The position numbers and the translations under genes are program-made. The notes beneath the pieces were generated by a model. It saw only the letters and a list, made by a program, of their open reading frames with translations. It was not told where the DNA came from and did no database searches. This document shows, one piece after another, positions 60,770 to 64,000 of a stretch of 64,000 nucleotides of DNA (positions within the stretch are counted from its first letter, which is position 1; the number at the start of each line of letters is the position of its first letter). The stretch comes from Bacillota bacterium (GTDB lineage: Bacteria > Bacillota > Clostridia > Lachnospirales > Lachnospiraceae). The stretch covers positions 1 to 64,000 of the forward strand of contig JAEZLH010000026.1 of assembly GCA_023435895.1 (NCBI GenBank), in the 5' to 3' direction.

Positions 60770-62398
60770 ATGAATAAATATAATGGAAAAAGTGTATACG
60801 GAGGAATCGCAATCGGCAGAGTGGTGGTCCTTCGAAAGAATGAAGATCAAGTAATTAGAAAACATATCACAGATACCGAGGCAGAGATATCCCGTGTTGA
60901 ACAGGCAAGAGAGAAGGCGAAGGAAGAACTTCAGGTTCTATACGATAAAGCGGTTCATGAAGTGGGTGAAGCAAATGCCATGATTTTTGAAGTACATCAA
61001 ATGATGTTGGATGATCAGGATTATGTTGCCTCAATCACTCATATGATTCAAAATGAAACGATTAATGGGGAATATGCTGTTGCCACAACCGGCGATAATT
61101 TTAGTGCAATGTTTTCTGCCATGGACGATGATTATATGAGGGAAAGAGCTGCGGATATTAAGGACATCTCTAATCGATTAATCAGAATTCTGTCAGGTAA
61201 TCATGAACAAAAGCTTCATAATGAGGAACCCTTTATCTTAGTAGCGGATGATTTAGCACCCAGTGAAACCGTTCAGTTAGATAAAAGTAAGGTATTGTCC
61301 TTTGTTACAAGAAAAGGCTCTACCAATTCGCATACTGCCATTCTTGCCAGAATGATGAACATCCCGGCATTAATTGGTGTGGACTATGACGAAGCTTGTG
61401 ATGGGAAAGAAGCAATTGTTGATGGCTTTAAAGGGGTATTTTATGTAGAACCCACTTCTGAATTATCCGATGAAATGCGGGAATTGCAACAAAAGGAATT
61501 AACAAAGAAAAAACTTCGTGAGAATTTAAAGGGGAAAGAAAATATTACAAAGGATGGTAGAAAAATAGAGATATATGCTAATATCGGCAGTGTCTCCGAT
61601 GTGGCAAACGTACTCCAAAATGATGCGGGAGGAATCGGACTGTTTCGAAGTGAGTTTTTATATCTTGAAAAGAATACCTTCCCAACGGAAGAAGAGCAAT
61701 TTCTTGCTTATAAAGCAGTAGCAGAGAACATGTCCGGTAAAAAAGTAATTATTCGAACCTTGGATATTGGCGCGGATAAGCAAGTGGATTATTTCGACCT
61801 TGGAAAGGAAGAAAATCCGGCAATGGGATATCGTGCAATAAGAATCTGTTTGACTCAGCCAGATATTTTCCGTACACAGTTGCGTGCCATTTACCGCGCA
61901 AGTATATATGGAACAATCTCTATTATGTATCCAATGATTATATCAATCGATGAGATAAAAAAGATTAAAAAAGTCGTACAATCCGTAAAAGAGGAATTGC
62001 GTGAACAAGGTATTCCGTATGGCGAGGTAGAACAGGGCGTAATGATTGAAACACCTGCAGCGGTCATGATTAGTGACTTACTGGCAGAGGAAGTGGATTT
62101 CTTTAGCATTGGTACCAATGATTTAACTCAATATACCTTAGCGATTGACAGGCAGAATCCAAAGCTTGATGATTTTTATGATTCCCATCATCCTGCTGTT
62201 CTGCGAATGATTAAGATGGTCGTAGAAAATGGTCATAAAGGTGGTTGCTGGGTAGGCATCTGCGGTGAACTCGGCGCAGACATTTCCCTAACGGAAGAAT
62301 TTATTAAAATGGGTGTGGATGAGTTATCTGTTTCCCCATCCGCAGTACTTTCCGTACGAGAAAAAGTTCGAAATGCAGACTTAAGCGAAAGTATGTAA
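60770..62398 (+). CDS. ptsI: PTS enzyme I
   Basis: The 542-residue protein has the phosphohistidine domain with GSTNSHTAILARMMNIPALIG (His188) and the PEP-binding barrel with NDLTQYTLAIDRQNP (about 453-467) and the catalytic Cys in WVGICGELG (about 503). It passes phosphate from PEP to HPr His15. Length is a little shorter than the usual 570-575. Start ATG 60770 behind CAGGAG. Confidence 0.94.
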   Translation: MNKYNGKSVYGGIAIGRVVVLRKNEDQVIRKHITDTEAEISRVEQAREKAKEELQVLYDKAVHEVGEANAMIFEVHQMMLDDQDYVASITHMIQNETINGEYAVATTGDNFSAMFSAMDDDYMRERAADIKDISNRLIRILSGNHEQKLHNEEPFILVADDLAPSETVQLDKSKVLSFVTRKGSTNSHTAILARMMNIPALIGVDYDEACDGKEAIVDGFKGVFYVEPTSELSDEMRELQQKELTKKKLRENLKGKENITKDGRKIEIYANIGSVSDVANVLQNDAGGIGLFRSEFLYLEKNTFPTEEEQFLAYKAVAENMSGKKVIIRTLDIGADKQVDYFDLGKEENPAMGYRAIRICLTQPDIFRTQLRAIYRASIYGTISIMYPMIISIDEIKKIKKVVQSVKEELREQGIPYGEVEQGVMIETPAAVMISDLLAEEVDFFSIGTNDLTQYTLAIDRQNPKLDDFYDSHHPAVLRMIKMVVENGHKGGCWVGICGELGADISLTEEFIKMGVDELSVSPSAVLSVREKVRNADLSESM

Positions 62399-62517
62399 CT
62401 TTCTCTATTTCTCATAGGGATAAAGAATATACTTTGTAGCAGGTATAATCAATTTTAAAGCCGATGAATAATCTTAACATAATAATTGAAAAATATCCTA
62501 TGATATAGGAGGTTATT

Positions 62518-62814
62518 ATGGAAAGTTTTCCGACGATACACACTAATTTTTGGGATGCGACTATTGCCGTTCCCTTCGTTTTGATTATAACTCAATTGCT
62601 CAAAACGCTATTACCAATTCCACGTGCTTATATTCCCTCCTAAGCGAATATAATAGGATTGATTATATCCATCTTTTTCGCACATAGAGGAAATATCAGT
62701 GCAGGCATTTTTATGGGTTTTTTTTATGGCAATGCAGCGGTAGGGGCGTTTTCGTCCATTAAAATTTCCCTGATTGCATATAAAAATAGAAAAGATAAGA
62801 AACGACATAAATAA
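62518..62814 (+). pseudogene. Small holin-like membrane protein gene broken by an in-frame TAA
   Basis: From ATG 62518, behind a strong TAGGAGGTT, the frame codes for 41 residues to TAA at 62641-62643, then continues in the same frame for 56 more sense codons to TAA 62812-62814. The parts before and after the stop look like one small membrane protein: PFVLIITQLLKTLLPIPRAY, stop, NIIGLIISIFFAHRG and GIFMGFFYGNAAVGAFSSI, ending in a basic tail. Holin-like proteins of clostridia have this layout (hydrophobic segment, LP-P-Y turn, second and third segments). A single nonsense change is the simplest explanation; suppression or sequencing error is possible. Confidence 0.65.
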
Positions 62815-62932
62815 CTGATTAAACCAACGTTAACCTAAGAATTCACCCGTTTATATTACAAACATTGGAACAAATTGTTATACTAATTTTATAAAGGTTA
62901 TAAAACTTTTAATTTTATTGAGCCTTTTTTCA

Positions 62933-62962
62933 TTGACAGAGGGATCGGTTATCCCCTATAAT
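62933..62962 (+). promoter_or_regulatory. Strong promoter of the riboswitch/P-type ATPase transcript
   Basis: TTGACA (62933-62938) and TATAAT (62957-62962) are both perfect consensus, spaced 18 bp. It lies about 30 bases upstream of the riboswitch. Confidence 0.85.
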
Positions 62963-62989
62963 GAACAAACAAATTAATATTCCAACATA

Positions 62990-63075
62990 CTTGTTAAAGG
63001 GAGTAGTTTTAATGCGTTACTCAACAGTCGCGGCAGTAAGCCTGGGGACGCATACCAATTTATGGTTACAAGACT
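62990..63075 (+). ncRNA. yybP-ykoY-like (manganese) riboswitch
   Basis: The conserved loop GGGAGTAG (62999-63006) is followed by ATGCGT (63012-63017) pairing with ACGCAT (63048-63053), a CTCAACA segment, a GTC/GAC and GGC/GCC helix, and a CATACC segment, the order of the yybP-ykoY Mn2+ riboswitch. CTTGT (62990-62994) can pair with ACAAG (63068-63072) as the closing stem, and that strand overlaps the terminator's 5' arm, so folding and termination compete. yybP-ykoY elements commonly precede P-type ATPase genes, as here. Confidence 0.65.
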
Positions 63076-63124
63076 TTTCAAGGGATTTATTTTATTAAGT
63101 AAATCCCTCGAAAAGTCTTTTTTG
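63070..63124 (+). terminator. Riboswitch-controlled terminator
   Basis: AAGACTTTTC-AGGGATTTA pairs with TAAATCCCT-GAAAAGTCTT except for a single A-C mismatch; about 20 bp of stem with T6 after it. Its 5' arm shares ACAAG with the closing stem of the riboswitch. The 215 bases to 63339 show no gene or further hairpin of note. Confidence 0.88.
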
Positions 63125-63339
63125 TTTATTAGAAGGTACACTCATAAACAAAATATAATGCCCCTCATATATGTATCCTTAATAACCATAGAATATGCTT
63201 TTTTTTCCTACTGTATAAAGGAATAAATCGAAGCAAATTAATCTCGTGATTCTATATTGAGTACATTTATTAAAACTACGGCGGCAATAATAAAACTGTT
63301 CGGAATAATTAATTTTTAAATACATCAAGGAGGATAAGA

Positions 63340-64000
63340 ATGAAGCAATGGTTTAAAATGAGTCAAGAGGAAGTCCTTAAGGAGTTTCAGACAACAACGG
63401 AGGGTTTGACTTCCGAACAGGCTATAAAAATTCGAGAAGAAAAAGGAGAAAATGCATTATTGGAGGCAGACAAGAAAGGTGTGCTTCAGGTCTTCTTAGA
63501 ACAGTTTAAAGACTTATTAGTTATTATTTTGATTATTGCGGCGATTATTTCTTTGTTTTCTGCTCATATCGAGAGCACCATCGTTATTTTCGCAGTTATT
63601 ATATTAAATGCACTATTAGGAACGATTCAGCATGTAAATGCAGAAAAATCCTTGGAAAGTTTAAAGAAGTTATCCTCCCCTAATGCGAAAGTTTTAAGGG
63701 ATGGAAAGAAAGTGGAAATTCCAGCGAAAGATGTTGTTCCTGGCGATATCCTTTTACTGGATGCAGGTGATCTGGTCGCAGCGGATGGAAGAATACTAAG
63801 TAATTATTCCCTGCAGGTAAATGAAAGTTCTTTAACCGGAGAGTCTACCAACGTAGATAAAAGTGAGGAAACCTTGCATAGTGATGCAGCTTTAGGTGAT
63901 CGCATCAATATGGTATTCTCCGGTAGCCTTGTAACCTATGGGCGTGCGACAGTTTTGATTACAGATACCGGTATGAATACAGAAATCGGTAAAATAGCTG
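63340..64000 (+). CDS. Cation-transporting P-type ATPase, 5' part
   Basis: The open frame runs to the window end (220 residues seen). It has the N-terminal cation ATPase domain (about 1-55), two transmembrane helices (about 58-95) and the actuator domain with LTGEST (about 167-172) preceded by VVPGDILLLDAGDLVAADGR. This fits the P2-type (Ca2+/Mn2+-like) ATPases; the metal-binding M4 motif lies beyond the window. The yybP-ykoY-like leader points to Mn2+ export. Start ATG 63340 behind AAGGAGG. Confidence 0.88.
   Translation, partial: MKQWFKMSQEEVLKEFQTTTEGLTSEQAIKIREEKGENALLEADKKGVLQVFLEQFKDLLVIILIIAAIISLFSAHIESTIVIFAVIILNALLGTIQHVNAEKSLESLKKLSSPNAKVLRDGKKVEIPAKDVVPGDILLLDAGDLVAADGRILSNYSLQVNESSLTGESTNVDKSEETLHSDAALGDRINMVFSGSLVTYGRATVLITDTGMNTEIGKIA

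Noticed and set aside
62518..62643. Intact 41-residue protein
   Set aside because: The frame goes on after the stop with matching membrane-protein sequence, so a broken longer gene is more likely.

Overview
The window reads as a chromosomal segment from a low-GC, Gram-positive anaerobe, most likely a Lachnospiraceae-type clostridium. This is inferred from strong AGGAGG-type ribosome binding sites, frequent TTG/GTG starts, a BglG-type MtlR with PTS domains, clostridial c-di-GMP proteins and a CbiMQO ECF transporter. No rRNA, tRNA, IS element, prophage or CRISPR array was seen.

Layout. 1-9.5 kb: a cysteine-bearing 39-residue peptide gene with its own promoter and palindrome, a membrane diguanylate cyclase, ferritin, a large Cache-HAMP-PAS-GGDEF-HD-GYP protein, a relic of the 3' end of a group II intron (domains V and VI only), a lysophospholipase-like hydrolase, a UMF1-type transporter and a phosphodiesterase. 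9.5-37.7 kb: one large surface-polysaccharide locus, all on the plus strand, ending at a 16-bp perfect terminator. It opens with a fused Wzz/tyrosine kinase, a NeuD-like acyltransferase and CapE, and closes with CapF and CapG, so the three UDP-L-FucNAc enzymes bracket the variable core. The core has seven GT4 proteins (one a double-GT fusion, one starting at ATT), a Wzy-like membrane protein, a Fe-S reductase/pyruvyl-transferase pair, an MptE/DUF115 protein with a sialyltransferase-like GNGPSL motif, an ABC exporter (Wzm/Wzt), and a nonulosonic-acid-like set (aldo/keto reductase, cytidylyltransferase-aminotransferase fusion, SDR, NeuB-type synthase, GNAT). No initiating phosphoglycosyltransferase and no Wzx flippase lie in the window.

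37.7-53.4 kb: accessory and regulatory modules, mostly regulator-target pairs with readable operators: WYL regulator/VOC protein, two tandem copies of an 800-bp unit coding a small membrane protein, MarR with a heterodimeric multidrug ABC exporter (plus six 16-bp repeats between them), LysR/LysE, an ArsR-SRPBCC regulator that looks leaderless, a CsoR-type metal sensor, a cobalt/nickel ECF transporter, a thioredoxin-fold protein and an LDH/MDH-family dehydrogenase.

53.6-62.4 kb: a mannitol PTS region (mtlA, mtlR, mtlF, 1-phosphofructokinase, a SorE-like dehydrogenase, HPr, then EI). It lacks mtlD, and the gene set suggests a route mannitol -> mannitol-1-P -> fructose-1-P -> fructose-1,6-bisphosphate. 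Two matching operator boxes sit at the same position relative to the mtlA and mtlF promoters. 62.5-64 kb: a small membrane-protein gene broken by an in-frame stop, a yybP-ykoY-like riboswitch with a terminator, and the 5' part of a P-type cation ATPase cut by the window end.
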